Below, piece after piece: positions 40,701-49,527 of a stretch of 64,000 bases of DNA. The position numbers and the translations under genes are program-made. This stretch comes from CAYWRO01 sp964460345 (GTDB lineage Bacteria > Planctomycetota > Phycisphaerae > Phycisphaerales > UBA1924), in assembly GCA_964460345.1 (NCBI GenBank), contig CAYWRO010000004.1, forward strand, positions 38,700 to 102,699, written 5' to 3'. Every line of letters starts with the position of its first letter. The stretch's first letter is position 1. The notes beneath the pieces are model-generated. The model saw only the letters and a list, made by a program, of their open reading frames with translations, did not search any database and was not told the origin of the DNA.

Positions 40701-43700
40701 CGTGGATGACAACCGGCAGGTTCTCTTCGCCGGCGGCGACTTCACGCAGATTCTGACCGACCCGCCGACAACGGCACAGGGCATCGCCCAGTTCGACGTG
40801 CGGCTGACGCCCATGGGCTACGCGTTCTCATGGTTCGCGATGAAGACGGGCGTGGCCGATGCGGCGGGCAACCCGGGCAGCGTGCACGCGTTGGCGGTCT
40901 TCGACGATCAGAATCCGCAGTTTGACAACAGCGGGGATCAGTGGGACCGCAACGACCGGCCCGGGACGCGTCTGCGCCTGACGGTCTCACCCACGACGGA
41001 TTCGTTCGCGAACATGTTCGTGCGGATCTACGACTCCAGCTACAACCTCGTCGCCATCTACGAGAATGACACCATTTCGCCGATCGCGCCTGATCCGGCC
41101 GGCTCACTTGATCCGTCGCTGACGCCGGGTACGGCTGACGCCATCACGGGCATTGAGGTCTGGGCCGGTGAGACCTACTACATCGAGGTGAGCGCCGCCG
41201 GCACGGGCCGCTATGAGGTCACCGTGGTCGTCGACGGCATGCCTCCTGAGGATGAACGGTTCGATCCGACCGACGGCGTGCTGCAGGACGTCATCTCCAC
41301 GCACGTGGAGGGGATCGACGCCACCCGCTTCGATCTGGCGCAGAACAGGCAGTTCGTCCTGGACTTCCTCACGGGCGACGACAGCGTCCTCCGCAACGCG
41401 CACGACGACTTCGACGGCGCCACGCCGACGTTTGACTTCCGCAACCTCGACACGACGCCGACACTCATTGCCCGCCAGCATCGCAGCGACCTGGGAATGA
41501 TCCACTCGCTGAACGACACGGACATGTACGCCTTCCGTGCGCCGGGCGTGGGGCTGAACTTCGTGGAGATCCGCCTCTCGACGGCGGCCATCTTCGATAC
41601 GTTCGCCGAGGCTCTGGATGACATCACAACGCCGGGAATTGACGAGGTGGTGCTGAAGGAGAAGCTGCTGACGTCCTTCTTCGACGGGGCGCTGCGCGTC
41701 TTCAACAACGACTTTGTTCAGATTGGCTTCAATGACGACAACCCTGCGGTCGACGGCGAGTACGACGTCGGCTTTGCCGGGACGTTCGACAACGTCACGT
41801 TCTTCCATCGCGATCCGCGCATCGTCATTCCGGTGATGGGCGGCGAGATCTACTACATCCAGGTGGAGAGCGGCCAGCTCCGCAACGTCGTCGTGGATGA
41901 GGAGACCGGCGAACAGGACACCTCGAAGGTCGACTGGCGCATGGCGATCGGTGGGTATCAGCTCATCGTCAACGCCGTGCCCGACTTCACGTTTGACGGC
42001 GACGACGACCACCAGAACGCGCCTCCAGGCGACATCAACCTGAATACCGCGCAGCTCTCGACGGTCATTCCGATCAACATCGAGCGGAACTCCGACCAGA
42101 ACGGGCGCGGCACCGCCTCCGGCCGGATCGATCACACCCCGGCCAACCCGGTGGACACCGACGTGTTCCAGTACATCGCGGTCCACTCGGGCATCATGCA
42201 GGTGCGTGTGTCCGCCGCGGCGGGCTCGGCCCTGGCGCCGCAGATCGTCATCTTCGATCAGAACTTTGACCCGGTCGCGACGGCCACTGGCGCGGCGGGC
42301 GGGACCGCGGTCACGGCCGTAGCCGGCGATCGCGGCGAGAAGTTCTACATCTCCATCGGCGGCGCCGGCAACAGCGAAGGCGCGTACAACATCGTGCTGC
42401 AGGCGGTCGACACCAACTTTAACCCGGTCACGCCGGCGGTCGTCGACGACCACGTCGACTTCGGCTCGTGGCTCAATGCCACGGAGATCGACATCGATCG
42501 CTTCGGCGGCCGCGGCACCGCCGAGGGCCGTCTCGAGGACACGGCGGACACCGATGTCTTCCGTTTCACGGCAACGTCGTACGAGATTGCGACGGTGACG
42601 GTGACGTCACAGACCCCCGGGTTCCGGCCTTCGCTGCTCATCTACGAGGTGGGCGCCGATCCACTGGGCAACCCGGTCTTCCTGCAGATCGGCGAAGACC
42701 GCGCCGGACTCGCCGTTGCCGATTCGCTCTTCTCGACGACGCCGGGCCGCGAGTACTACGTCATCGTCCTCGGCAACAACATCGAGACGGACTTCGGCAG
42801 CTACCTGGTCGACGTGGACCTGAGAGCCACGGACGATCACCCCAACCTGGAGGACCTGCCGGCCGCCACGCTCATTCCGATCGACTATGACGCGGGCACC
42901 GGCTTCGGCGAGGGCGAGGCCACCGGCGAGATCGAGGTGGAAACGGATACAGACCTCTTCCGGTTCGTTTCGCCGCGGACGGGCGAGGCTCACATCACGG
43001 TGAGCACGCCGGACAGCCCGCTGGCGGTTCGGATTCGGATCATCGATCCGTCGACGGGCGATACGCTGATGCTGCCGGACGGCTCGTTGGCGATGGCCGA
43101 GGGTGAGAACGGGACCGCCACGCTCACGCTCGAGGATGATGTGTTCATCCTTGGTCGCGAGTTCTACCTGGTCGTGGAAGCGGGCGTGGCCGGTCCGGGT
43201 CAGCCCGAGCTGACCGGCGCCTACACGGTCTCCATCGCGACGGCTCCTGCGGACGATCATGCGGACGAAGGCGATCCGCTGGCCGAGGCCACGCCGCTCG
43301 TGCTCGACCCGAACCTGGGCACGGCAAGCGCTGAAGGCCTGATCTTCCCGGATTCCGACACCGACCTGTTCACCTTCACGACGCTCGCCTCCGGGCGCGT
43401 GAGAATCAACGTGACCACGCCGGTGAGCACGCTGGCGCCCGCGGTTCGCGTGCTTGCGGCCGACGGCCTGACCGTGGTGACCGCCGCCTCCACGCAGGAC
43501 GGCAACACGGTCTTTGTGGAGTTCAACGCCACGGACGCCAACCAGCGGTACTACATCGTGGTGCTGCCGGCGGCCGGCACGGTGACGCAGACCGGCGCCT
43601 ACACCGTGGCCGTGCAGGCGAGCACAGGGCTGGATGATCATGCCAACGCCGGCGAATGGGACGATGCGACCGTCGTCACCCTGGATGTCCGTAAGGCGGA

Positions 43701-45315
43701 CGGGCAGGTGAACGGCACGATCGACTTCGCCGGCGACACGGACCTGTTCGTGTTCACGGCGCTGGACAGCGGGCCCGCCCGCGTCCAGGTGGTCGTGCCG
43801 CTGGGCTCGACGCTCAACGGCTCGGTCCGCATCTTCAACGCCTCGCGGACGCAGATCGCCTTCAACAGCCAGGGCCTGCCCGGCTCCACGGCCAACCTCA
43901 CCTTCCAGGCCGTCGCCGGCCAGCAGTACTTTGTGCTGGTTGAGCCGGAGGCGGGAACCCAGGGCGACTACACGCTCCGCCTCGATGCCGAGCCGGAAGT
44001 CCACTACCTGTACCATCCCGAGGGCTACACCTCCGACCTCATCAGCGAGTTCATCCCGCTGGTCAACCCCAACGACTTCGACGTCACCTACACCATCATC
44101 GCCCGCTACGAGGTCGGCGAACGCGACCAGGTCATCGCCACGGGCACCATCGCGGCCAACTCCCGCGGCGGCATCACCATCAACGACCGCTTCGATGCCT
44201 CGAAGCGCCTCGTCCGGCCGGATACGCCGTACGCCCTGGAGATCCAGTCCGATGGCCCGCTTGGCGCAACCCTCAGCCACTACGACTTCGGCATCACGAC
44301 CGGTGAGAACTTCACCGACACGCTCTCCACGACCTGGACCTTTGCCGAGGCGCATCGCGACGCCGATGTCTTCCGCGACTTCCTCGTCTTCTACAACCCC
44401 AACGACGTGGCGACCGTGGTCCATGTCAAGCAGGTCTACGACAACGGCGTCGTCAACGAGTTCGACATCACGGTGGACGCCTTCCGCCGCGGCGGCGTGA
44501 ACTTCACGACCAACGACATGGTCCACGTGGATGGCCGATTCGGGCTCATCGTCACGTCGAACGTGCCGATCGTGGCGGCCCTGACCTCGTTCGACATCGC
44601 CGCGAACCGCGGGTACGGCGTGCTGGGCCAGGCGGGCCTGGGCGCCACCGAGGGTGCGATTCCGCTGCTGGAGGTCGCCGATGATGTGGAGTCCGGCCTG
44701 AGCATCTTCAACGCCGGCTCGACCGCGACCGAGGTGACCATCCGGGCCATGTACGCCCGCGTGGATCTGGCAGACCTCGTGCGGACCATCACCGTGGCTC
44801 CGAACACCACGGTGCGTCTGACCAGCACGGCCCTGGGCCTGGTCAACGGCGTCCCCACTTCGATCAGCTATACCTCCGATAGTCCGGTGACGGTCAACGC
44901 GTTTGAGTTCCAGCACGGGGACGGTAATGCCACGGCGGCATCGGTCGCTGCGGGCACGACGTTCCTCTTCGGCGATGCGTTCGTCAACCCGGCCTTCGCG
45001 GGCATCACCTACATTGAGAACCTCGCCATCTTCAATCCGACAGACGTGAACACGACGATCACGCTGACCTTCCTCTTCACGGACGGCACCACCGCCACGA
45101 GCAATGTGACGGTTCAGGCGAATGACTTCGCTCACATCTCGATCGATCAGCAGCCGGCGATCCTCAACCGCGTGGCGCCCACGGCGTTCTCGCTGCGGGT
45201 CGACTCGACCGTCCCCGTGCTGACCTCCTTCGTCCACTACGACCTGTTCCTGAACGGCGGCTGGAGCGCGATCGGGTCACCGATCGGCTTCACCAACGAC
45301 GTCGCCACGATCTGA
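37717..45315 (+). CDS. Giant exported multidomain protein with PPC repeats and a nested propeller
   Basis: A 2532-residue exported protein. The N-terminus carries basic residues and then FEALENRILLGGDHP, the planctomycete LEPR-XLL motif. Domains in order: three PPC-like beta-sandwiches (about 45-465); a PPC domain starting with DDH at 469 that stops after FTAP (540), gives way to about 540 residues with six xxGGDF-type blades (e.g. LIIGGDFTDIGG, LYVGGNFTTLNG, LFAGGDFTQIL), and appears to resume at RLRLTVSP (1086); a longer diverged PPC-like part; five tandem PPC domains, each opening with DDH (1430-2093); and four modules of about 110 residues containing NPND-like motifs (2100-2532). There is no transmembrane helix or catalytic motif. 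It is probably a structural surface or matrix protein. ATG 37717 has GGAG six bases before; ATG 37705 is in frame. A strong terminator follows. Confidence 0.85.
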   Translation: MKTRNHAVPRLNRLIRRPSPRVLASSAGQIDAVAGGGFEALENRILLGGDHPSFMRPLLPNASGTLVDVAGDGEGVAQGTIGTIGDDDLFRFRMPGNAGETDFVTILADTTSTGSSVNTRVEVYDQMGRMVVGPDVVGREGFDNGLLSSGMAEDGWGGFIARAGETYFVRVIGEGFTTGDYQLRINTRTIEFPLDLEPFTPEGDPNPNFGMGQIVGELGPVDDLEGIFQQDEIVYRLDIDPGMIEEEFIEILRSVASANAKIARDDNGNIIDSVDTHLEIYDAAGNLIDSDRQGGRLTNAFVVWRSNPEQTFYIRVRSDVLVPASNDPQLDQSAGQFNLVVNAFRRDVEIDMVTRLGPADIRGVLADGTDSNIWSFVPQGTGTTFITVIGLQVGFIPPLPDPAITLYNEAGEVVAFVDDFNGLNAQIEVELVGGERYFLLVEGFDDDAGGGYGVFIEAQHTHVESEEIDDHIDTPTSGTPDEIRRRFQEATPLIFNHNNPFLMIDADGNPVRDRSWMIGAMGHGRIYENGDTDLFQFTAPVDMLSDYAGDNDDAGTALFLGGIFGQADPNDPVPVDSRNLTIWDANDYWFVGRQRNGDGEPVLGFVDNPNTPDTDGPEIYAMLGVENNTIGNEDLPFLIVGGDFHIRLSEDPMVPPLQNLAVWFFDPNAGQYVWGTIGDANAPVRAFTIFDPGAFNVPGPPGATDAREFDDRSDAALIIGGDFTDIGGVGANRVASFNFTDGLQPLISFDDGSNGISNGSVRALTVYDPQDPGDGRDANPDEGLGPVRDPHDAPATLIIGGNFTKTAQRIPGEAATVTTSGIVTWNGNNFGPLAYGANVNGAGVSGGQATVFALEVYNPPEPEGEEDTGDLLYVGGNFTTLNGVMVNNLAQFGRIDADAPHQDPEFAGYNPQLLVDPIGVGGTVFALERWDIPDLAGEEMPEVLAIGGAFTDIGNNVGFFDGAGLGALGAGFDAPVRALQAMSDEQELLIPPVEGVDDNRQVLFAGGDFTQILTDPPTTAQGIAQFDVRLTPMGYAFSWFAMKTGVADAAGNPGSVHALAVFDDQNPQFDNSGDQWDRNDRPGTRLRLTVSPTTDSFANMFVRIYDSSYNLVAIYENDTISPIAPDPAGSLDPSLTPGTADAITGIEVWAGETYYIEVSAAGTGRYEVTVVVDGMPPEDERFDPTDGVLQDVISTHVEGIDATRFDLAQNRQFVLDFLTGDDSVLRNAHDDFDGATPTFDFRNLDTTPTLIARQHRSDLGMIHSLNDTDMYAFRAPGVGLNFVEIRLSTAAIFDTFAEALDDITTPGIDEVVLKEKLLTSFFDGALRVFNNDFVQIGFNDDNPAVDGEYDVGFAGTFDNVTFFHRDPRIVIPVMGGEIYYIQVESGQLRNVVVDEETGEQDTSKVDWRMAIGGYQLIVNAVPDFTFDGDDDHQNAPPGDINLNTAQLSTVIPINIERNSDQNGRGTASGRIDHTPANPVDTDVFQYIAVHSGIMQVRVSAAAGSALAPQIVIFDQNFDPVATATGAAGGTAVTAVAGDRGEKFYISIGGAGNSEGAYNIVLQAVDTNFNPVTPAVVDDHVDFGSWLNATEIDIDRFGGRGTAEGRLEDTADTDVFRFTATSYEIATVTVTSQTPGFRPSLLIYEVGADPLGNPVFLQIGEDRAGLAVADSLFSTTPGREYYVIVLGNNIETDFGSYLVDVDLRATDDHPNLEDLPAATLIPIDYDAGTGFGEGEATGEIEVETDTDLFRFVSPRTGEAHITVSTPDSPLAVRIRIIDPSTGDTLMLPDGSLAMAEGENGTATLTLEDDVFILGREFYLVVEAGVAGPGQPELTGAYTVSIATAPADDHADEGDPLAEATPLVLDPNLGTASAEGLIFPDSDTDLFTFTTLASGRVRINVTTPVSTLAPAVRVLAADGLTVVTAASTQDGNTVFVEFNATDANQRYYIVVLPAAGTVTQTGAYTVAVQASTGLDDHANAGEWDDATVVTLDVRKADGQVNGTIDFAGDTDLFVFTALDSGPARVQVVVPLGSTLNGSVRIFNASRTQIAFNSQGLPGSTANLTFQAVAGQQYFVLVEPEAGTQGDYTLRLDAEPEVHYLYHPEGYTSDLISEFIPLVNPNDFDVTYTIIARYEVGERDQVIATGTIAANSRGGITINDRFDASKRLVRPDTPYALEIQSDGPLGATLSHYDFGITTGENFTDTLSTTWTFAEAHRDADVFRDFLVFYNPNDVATVVHVKQVYDNGVVNEFDITVDAFRRGGVNFTTNDMVHVDGRFGLIVTSNVPIVAALTSFDIAANRGYGVLGQAGLGATEGAIPLLEVADDVESGLSIFNAGSTATEVTIRAMYARVDLADLVRTITVAPNTTVRLTSTALGLVNGVPTSISYTSDSPVTVNAFEFQHGDGNATAASVAAGTTFLFGDAFVNPAFAGITYIENLAIFNPTDVNTTITLTFLFTDGTTATSNVTVQANDFAHISIDQQPAILNRVAPTAFSLRVDSTVPVLTSFVHYDLFLNGGWSAIGSPIGFTNDVATI

Positions 45316-45339
45316 CGTCTGCCGAACAAGCACCAACGA

Positions 45340-45367
45340 GGGGCGCGGCCACGGCCGCGCCCCTTTT
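45340..45367 (+). terminator. Rho-independent terminator of the giant gene
   Basis: A 10-bp GC-only stem (45340-45349 with 45354-45363) with a 4-nt loop, followed by TTTT. It lies 25 bp after the stop codon and separates the giant gene from the glycosidase gene. Confidence 0.85.
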
Positions 45368-45617
45368 CCGTTTTTGGGACCTTCGGCAGGCCGGGAGAGG
45401 CCCATCAGGTGGGTCGTTGGGTGAATGGGCACGCCTGCCACTCGGCATCGCGCCTGGTGGAGTTATCGGTTTAGAGGGGAGTGAGTCCGCCGCGGGGGAG
45501 GAGGCCGCGCCACTGATCCTGCAGGACCAACCGCCAGTTCTTGACGTGCCCCGGAAGGAGGGGGGATCCCCCAGGTTTGGGGGCCGGCCAGGACGGCCGA
45601 TTCTCGCGTCACTGCAC

Positions 45618-45624
45618 AGGAGGT
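45618..45624 (+). promoter_or_regulatory. Near-perfect Shine-Dalgarno site
   Basis: AGGAGGT followed by GTC and ATG at 45628. It fixes the start of the modular glycosidase. The rest of the 45368-45617 gap shows only a short CCCCC/GGGGG inverted repeat near 45570. Confidence 0.7.
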
Positions 45625-45627
45625 GTC

Positions 45628-48600
45628 ATGGCGCGAGCGGATCGGGGGACAAGTGGTCGTTTCGAAGGGCTGGAGCCCCGTCTGCTCCTCGCGGCGGATC
45701 CGATCCTGCCTGATCATCCCCTCTGGGCGATTCCGCGGGGCGAGGCGGTCATTGACGGCGTGCTGGACGACGCCGCGTGGGACTCGGCCCTGGAGATCTT
45801 CCGCACGCAGGCCACGCGGGATGACCGGGCGGTCTGGGTCCGGATGATGTACAACGACTTCGGCCTGTTCCTGTCGGTCGAGGTCGAGGACAACAACATC
45901 TGGGCAGACGGCAACGGCGAGGGGATCGGGAACCGCTGGGAGGTCGAGAGCGACGATTCGCTTACGTTCTACTTCGATCCCAACCAGTCGAGGGACGAGT
46001 ACTTCCAGGCTGACGACCGGGCCTTTGGGGTGAACCTGGGCGCTCCGGACGCGGCGATCAACGGCTCGGGGGCGGTGCGGCGGTGGAAGTACATTTACGG
46101 CACCGGTGACGGCGGCTCGATGGACGTGCTGCCCGGGGGGGTGCTCGAGGCGGGGATGCAGTATGCGTCCACGGTCAACGGGACGATCAACGACCCATCG
46201 GATGTGGACGTGGGGTGGTCGATCGAGATGTTCGTGCCGTGGGCGGCGGTCGGGCTGGGCGCTGCTCCGGTGCACGGCCAGACGATCGGCATGAACTTCG
46301 ACGTGATCATGGACAACGACGGGTTCGGGCGCAACCTGCGTGACAACCGGTCGGAGCCGAACCGGTTCGACGTTCCCCACTTCATCGATGACCACGTGCA
46401 GGGGACGCACAGCAGCTTCTCGGCGACCATGTCCGGGATCTGGGGCCCGATCAGCTACGCGGAGGCGATGTTCATTGACCCCGCCGCGGGCGACGCGCCC
46501 GCCGCCGTCACCGATCTGGCGGTCACGGGCGTGAGCGAGTACGGGGCGAGGATCGCCTTCACGGCCCCGGCGGGGACGGCTTCGGGGGCGGGGCATGTCT
46601 CCGGGTACGCCATTCGGTACTCCACCTCGCCGATCAACTCGGAGTCGGACTGGCTCGCGGCGGCGGAGCTTGCCAACAACTACGTCCCGCGCCTGCGCGG
46701 GCTGGGTGAGGAGCTTCGCCTGGTCGAGCTGACGCCGGGCACGACGTACTACGTGGCCGTGCGCGGCGTCGATGCGGCGGGGAACCTGGGGGCTCTGGGG
46801 GCGGACGCCGTCTTTACGACCGAAGCGCTGGGGGATCTGTCGTACAAGGGTCGGATCGTTCCCTCGCCTCTCGGCGGAACGTTCATCTTCGAGAACGGCG
46901 AGGCGTTCATCCCGGTTGGCGATCACATCGATCTGTCGTGGCATTACACGCGTGCGCTGTATCCCGGAGAGGTGTGGGACAACGCCAATGGGATGTACCA
47001 CAACTTCTACGCGAATCCGTCGTACGAAGGGCCCGCCGGTCCGTACTTCGACTACCTGCAGGAGCACGGCGTTAACACGATGCGCCTGTACCTGGAGCTG
47101 CAGTATGTCGGGTTTGAAGGCAACCCCGACCTGCCGCGGGGAACGTACTGGCTGGAGAACAACGTCGGCGAGTACAACATGGCGATGATGGGCTATCTCC
47201 ACAATGTGCTGGAGATGGCCGCCGAGCACGACATTTACGTGATCATCAGCCCGTTCCAGTCGTACTTCTACGACGAGCAGTTCAACCTGGAGGGACCGTG
47301 GGGGACCAACTTCGGCGGTCCGCTGAGCGACATCAACGACTTCTTCCAGACGCCGGAAACGCTGGAGATCGCCAAAGCGCGCATGGATTACGTGGTGCAC
47401 TGGGCGAAGATGAGCCCGTACTACAGCCAGATCATCGGCTGGGAGCCGATGAGCGAATGGGAGTCGTACGAGTGGACCCTCAATGCGGAGGGCAACCTCG
47501 ATCCGGGGCGTGAGCGGGAGATGCGGCGTCGCGCCATCTGGGTGAACGAACTGGCCGAGCACATCCGGTCGATCGATCCCGAGTCGCTCGTCCTGAACTC
47601 GACGATTGCGCGGGATCCGCGCGGACCGATCGCCAGGCTGTCGTTCTACTCGCGCAACTTCGATGCGCTCACCCCCCACTTGTACCTGAACTCCAACGAA
47701 GAGGCGGTGAACAACCCCGCGGATGATCGCACCGCGCTGGCGGCGCGCGAGATGGCCAGCTTCACCAGCTACTGGATGACCAATCGCATCGATAACCGCC
47801 CGATCCTGAACGGCGAATGGGGCACCACCCGGCCGAAGTGGCCGACCGGCGTGCCGCACTACGACGCTGACTACACCCAGCAGGAGGACGAAGCGATTTA
47901 CCGCGTGGTCCTGTGGAGCGGGCTGGCCAGCGGGCAGGTGGGCACGGGGCTGCGGATCAACTCCGAGGAGTTGATGTGGAACGGCATGCTCCTGACCGAC
48001 GCCATGCGGGATTCGCAGCTCGCCTTCGCCAACTTCGTTTACTCTGACTCATTGGGTTTCGATTTCGCCCACTTCAACGCTTTCAATCTCGCCGGGCGCA
48101 TCCGGGCCAGCAGCGCTTCAGGGCACTCGCTGATTACCATGGGCTCGAGCGACGGCGTGCAGGGCATCCTGTACATTCTGCGGGATGGCAACGTTACCAG
48201 CGGCATCGTTTCAGACGGCGTCATCACCATCACAGGGTTGCGCCCGGACCAGATCATGGACATCGAGATCTGGTCGACGGCCGCCGGCTCGGCGGGGCCG
48301 ATGACGACGCTGGAAGGCGTGTTCGTCGGCGACGGCACACTGACCTTCACGCTGCCCTCGTTTATGACGGACGTCGCAGTGAAGTTCAAGGCCCGCGAGA
48401 ACCCGAACCAGCAGGTGCAGGAGGCGGTCTCGATCAAACGCAACGGTGATCTGATTACCTTCGCCCTCGGCGCCGACGGACAGCCGATCGCGCGCATCGA
48501 GTTTGCTGACGGCTCGACGGCCGATCAGGATGTCGCTAGCCTGGCGCGCTTCCACGGCCGCATCCACGACATGACGCCGTACGTCACGCCGGATGGGCTC

Positions 48601-49479
48601 GTCCACCTGGCGGCGACCGACAAGAACCACCACGTGTGGATCTTCACCGGCAACATCAACACCGGCGTCTGGACCGCCATCGACAAGACCGCCGAACTCG
48701 GCGCACCCGGCCTGACGGGCGACCTGACCACCTACCAGCCCTCGTGGGGCGCCATTCACATCGCCGGCCTCGATGCCCGCGGCCACTCGATCAACTACTG
48801 GTGGGCGTGGGGCCTCGACAGTTGGCAGTACAGCGACCTGACAGCGGAACTGAACGGGCCGACGCTGACCCGCGGCCTGGCAGGGTACGTCGCCCCGTGG
48901 GACGGCCTGAATCTGGCCGGCATCGACGAGAACAACGAGGTGATCGTCTACTGGTGGTCGCCGGCCTCGGATGGCTGGCACGTCCAGAACATGACCCAAT
49001 CGGTCGGCGGACCCAAGCTCTACGGCCAGCTCGACGCCTACGTCACGGATTGGGGCGGCCTGAACATCGCCGGCGTGGACGACCAGGGTCACATCAACGT
49101 CTACTGGTGGGCGCCGGGGCTGGATACCTGGTACGCCACTGACCTGACGGCGCAGACGGGCGGTCCGCTCATCGCCAAGGGCGTGGAGGTAACGACGTCC
49201 TCCATCGACGGCGGCATCAACATCTTCGGTATCGACGCGGACGATCAACTGCACATGATGCGCTGGACTCCCGCATCAAATGTCTGGGTCAGCACGAAAC
49301 TGGCCGATTCCATCGCTGCTCCTGGTGCCGACTTCCCGCTCTCCTCGGCCGCCGCGGGTGACCGCATCATCCTCGGCGCAGCGCGCAAGGATGGCGAGCG
49401 CGAACTGATCATCTTCTCCTACTTCATCTCGACGCAGGAGTGGACCTACACGGTGAACGCGAACAATCTGGCAGCATGA
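45628..49479 (+). CDS. Exported modular glycoside hydrolase with lectin-like propeller
   Basis: A 1283-residue exported protein. The N-terminus has the LEPR-XLL motif (FEGLEPRLLLAADP, 12-25). A CBM9-like sugar-binding domain follows at about 35-275 (VIDGVLDDAAWDSA, then VEVEDNNIW, YFDPNQSRDEYF). FN3 spans about 292-395 (ending LTPGTTYYVAVRGVDAAGN). A clan GH-A barrel spans about 402-800, with candidate acid/base E610 in WEPMSEWE and nucleophile E730 in ILNGEWGTT. A beta domain leads to five blades of about 54 residues from 972 on, each with a tryptophan-rich strand (INYWWAWGLDSW, VIVYWWSPASDGW, INVYWWAPGLDTW), like lectin propellers. It is probably a surface polysaccharide degrader resembling GH5-type enzymes; the substrate is unknown. 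Confidence 0.85.
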   Translation: MARADRGTSGRFEGLEPRLLLAADPILPDHPLWAIPRGEAVIDGVLDDAAWDSALEIFRTQATRDDRAVWVRMMYNDFGLFLSVEVEDNNIWADGNGEGIGNRWEVESDDSLTFYFDPNQSRDEYFQADDRAFGVNLGAPDAAINGSGAVRRWKYIYGTGDGGSMDVLPGGVLEAGMQYASTVNGTINDPSDVDVGWSIEMFVPWAAVGLGAAPVHGQTIGMNFDVIMDNDGFGRNLRDNRSEPNRFDVPHFIDDHVQGTHSSFSATMSGIWGPISYAEAMFIDPAAGDAPAAVTDLAVTGVSEYGARIAFTAPAGTASGAGHVSGYAIRYSTSPINSESDWLAAAELANNYVPRLRGLGEELRLVELTPGTTYYVAVRGVDAAGNLGALGADAVFTTEALGDLSYKGRIVPSPLGGTFIFENGEAFIPVGDHIDLSWHYTRALYPGEVWDNANGMYHNFYANPSYEGPAGPYFDYLQEHGVNTMRLYLELQYVGFEGNPDLPRGTYWLENNVGEYNMAMMGYLHNVLEMAAEHDIYVIISPFQSYFYDEQFNLEGPWGTNFGGPLSDINDFFQTPETLEIAKARMDYVVHWAKMSPYYSQIIGWEPMSEWESYEWTLNAEGNLDPGREREMRRRAIWVNELAEHIRSIDPESLVLNSTIARDPRGPIARLSFYSRNFDALTPHLYLNSNEEAVNNPADDRTALAAREMASFTSYWMTNRIDNRPILNGEWGTTRPKWPTGVPHYDADYTQQEDEAIYRVVLWSGLASGQVGTGLRINSEELMWNGMLLTDAMRDSQLAFANFVYSDSLGFDFAHFNAFNLAGRIRASSASGHSLITMGSSDGVQGILYILRDGNVTSGIVSDGVITITGLRPDQIMDIEIWSTAAGSAGPMTTLEGVFVGDGTLTFTLPSFMTDVAVKFKARENPNQQVQEAVSIKRNGDLITFALGADGQPIARIEFADGSTADQDVASLARFHGRIHDMTPYVTPDGLVHLAATDKNHHVWIFTGNINTGVWTAIDKTAELGAPGLTGDLTTYQPSWGAIHIAGLDARGHSINYWWAWGLDSWQYSDLTAELNGPTLTRGLAGYVAPWDGLNLAGIDENNEVIVYWWSPASDGWHVQNMTQSVGGPKLYGQLDAYVTDWGGLNIAGVDDQGHINVYWWAPGLDTWYATDLTAQTGGPLIAKGVEVTTSSIDGGINIFGIDADDQLHMMRWTPASNVWVSTKLADSIAAPGADFPLSSAAAGDRIILGAARKDGERELIIFSYFISTQEWTYTVNANNLAA

Positions 49480-49527
49480 TGCTGTTGTGCGGCGCGAAAG
49501 GAGTCGCGACCCGAAGGGTAGAGCCGC

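Noticed and set aside
42607..45237. An 876-codon minus-strand open frame opposite the giant protein gene.
   Set aside because: It lacks any family motif and is rich in Arg, Asp and Val in the manner of antisense shadows of GC-rich genes. The plus-strand frame has clear repeats.
45463..47859. A 798-codon minus-strand open frame opposite the modular glycosidase.
   Set aside because: There are no domains. The plus strand carries CBM9, FN3 and GH-A features at the same location.
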